Positions 6,746 through 7,087 of a stretch of 7,087 nucleotides of DNA are shown one piece after another. Under the pieces are notes generated by a model, which saw only the letters and a list, made by a program, of their open reading frames with translations, ran no database searches and was not told the DNA's origin. The DNA is from an uncultured Comamonadaceae bacterium (GTDB lineage: Bacteria > Pseudomonadota > Gammaproteobacteria > Burkholderiales > Burkholderiaceae), in contig CAMLQP010000155.1 of NCBI GenBank assembly GCA_946482115.1, positions 1 through 7,087 on the forward strand, read 5' to 3'. The position numbers were made by a program, and so were the translations under genes. Position 1 is the first letter of the stretch. Each line of letters opens with the position of its first letter.

Positions 6746-7087
6746 TCAGTCCGGCAGGCGATAGTCCTGCTGGGTCAGCAGGTCGAGGCCGCATTCCAGG
6801 TGCTCGATCCAGTCGAGGAAGGCATTGATCATGGCCTCGCCGACGAAGGGCCGGCCGTGCTGCGGCACGATCATCGCCACGTCCATCTCGCGCACCATCT
6901 GCGCCCAGAAGCGGCAGGCCTTGTTGCTGGCCATGTAGCGGCGGTGGAAACCGGCCATGTTGGGGATGTGATTGACGAAGTCGATCACCGGGCTGGCGTC
7001 ATCCACCAGCGAAGCGCCCATGTCGCCGGAGAAGAGGATCTTGCTCACCGGGTCGTACAGCTGGAAGTTGCCCACCGAGTGCAGGAA
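6746..7087 (-). CDS. Flavodiiron-like (ODP-type) metallo-beta-lactamase-fold protein, C-terminal part
   Basis: The frame runs off the right edge, leaving the last 113 aa; full-length relatives are roughly 250 aa. The visible segment begins F-L-H-S-V-G-N-F-Q-L-Y-D-P and continues to F-S-G-D-M-G-A-S and V-P-Q-H-G-R-P-F. This is the second half of the diiron site of flavodiiron proteins: a His, then 18 residues, then the bridging Asp (H-x18-D, the same spacing as in flavodiiron proteins), then 54 residues to the last His. The HxExD metal motif would lie beyond the window. Nothing after the metallo-lactamase domain resembles flavodoxin; the protein stops 33 residues after P-Q-H-G-R. It is therefore likely a stand-alone oxygen-binding diiron domain, a family linked to O2 or NO binding or reduction. 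Its role here is unknown. Hydrolytic metallo-beta-lactamase activity is less likely given the S-G-D-x-G-A-S context. Confidence 0.8.
   Translation of the reverse strand, partial: FLHSVGNFQLYDPVSKILFSGDMGASLVDDASPVIDFVNHIPNMAGFHRRYMASNKACRFWAQMVREMDVAMIVPQHGRPFVGEAMINAFLDWIEHLECGLDLLTQQDYRLPD

Noticed and set aside
1..7087. CRISPR array, tRNA, rRNA, insertion sequence, integron or phage module
   Set aside because: I looked for periodic repeats, cloverleaf-like segments, transposase or integrase motifs and terminal inverted repeats. None is visible, and composition is uniform with ordinary chromosomal genes throughout.

Overview
The window is GC-rich, densely coded gammaproteobacterial DNA. 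The napA-napB-napC order, the close match of these proteins to the Pseudomonas/enteric Nap family, the codon use and the tight ATGA overlaps all suggest a Pseudomonas-type chromosome. The genus is an inference; there is no rRNA or other strong taxonomic marker.

Layout. On the + strand, positions 1-3366 hold the end of a periplasmic nitrate reductase operon: napA (5' end cut by the window edge), napB and napC. These encode the molybdenum catalytic subunit, its diheme electron-transfer partner and the membrane-anchored tetraheme quinol dehydrogenase. Quinol electrons pass NapC -> NapB -> NapA and reduce nitrate to nitrite in the periplasm. Everything after napC is on the - strand and converges on it. 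In transcription order (right to left) this side holds: the C-terminal part of a flavodiiron-like (ODP-type) metallo-beta-lactamase-fold protein (6746-7087); an exported class C beta-lactamase/NylB-like serine hydrolase (5555-6655); an unrecognised small membrane-anchored, cysteine-containing protein (5229-5558) that overlaps the hydrolase gene by 4 bases; an exported YceI-family protein (4539-5126); and a ClsB-like phospholipase D/cardiolipin synthase (3385-4542) that overlaps yceI by 4 bases.

Transcription. The - strand genes appear to form two coupled pairs. The yceI-cls pair has a good sigma70-like promoter (TTGGCA, 17 bp, TATCGT) in the 102-bp gap at 5127-5228. That promoter is bracketed by two inverted repeats sharing a GTTGC/GCAAC core. 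The serine hydrolase and small-protein pair has a weaker candidate promoter in the 90-bp gap at 6656-6745. A GC-rich hairpin lies at the napC/cls convergence.

No mobile element, CRISPR array, tRNA, rRNA or phage gene is visible, and no gene-free stretch exceeds about 100 bases. No dramatic new system is evident. The points most worth following up are the bracketed yceI-cls promoter, the coupling of an exported YceI protein to a phospholipid synthase, the conserved-looking hydrolase/small-Cys-protein pair, and the diiron protein at the right edge.
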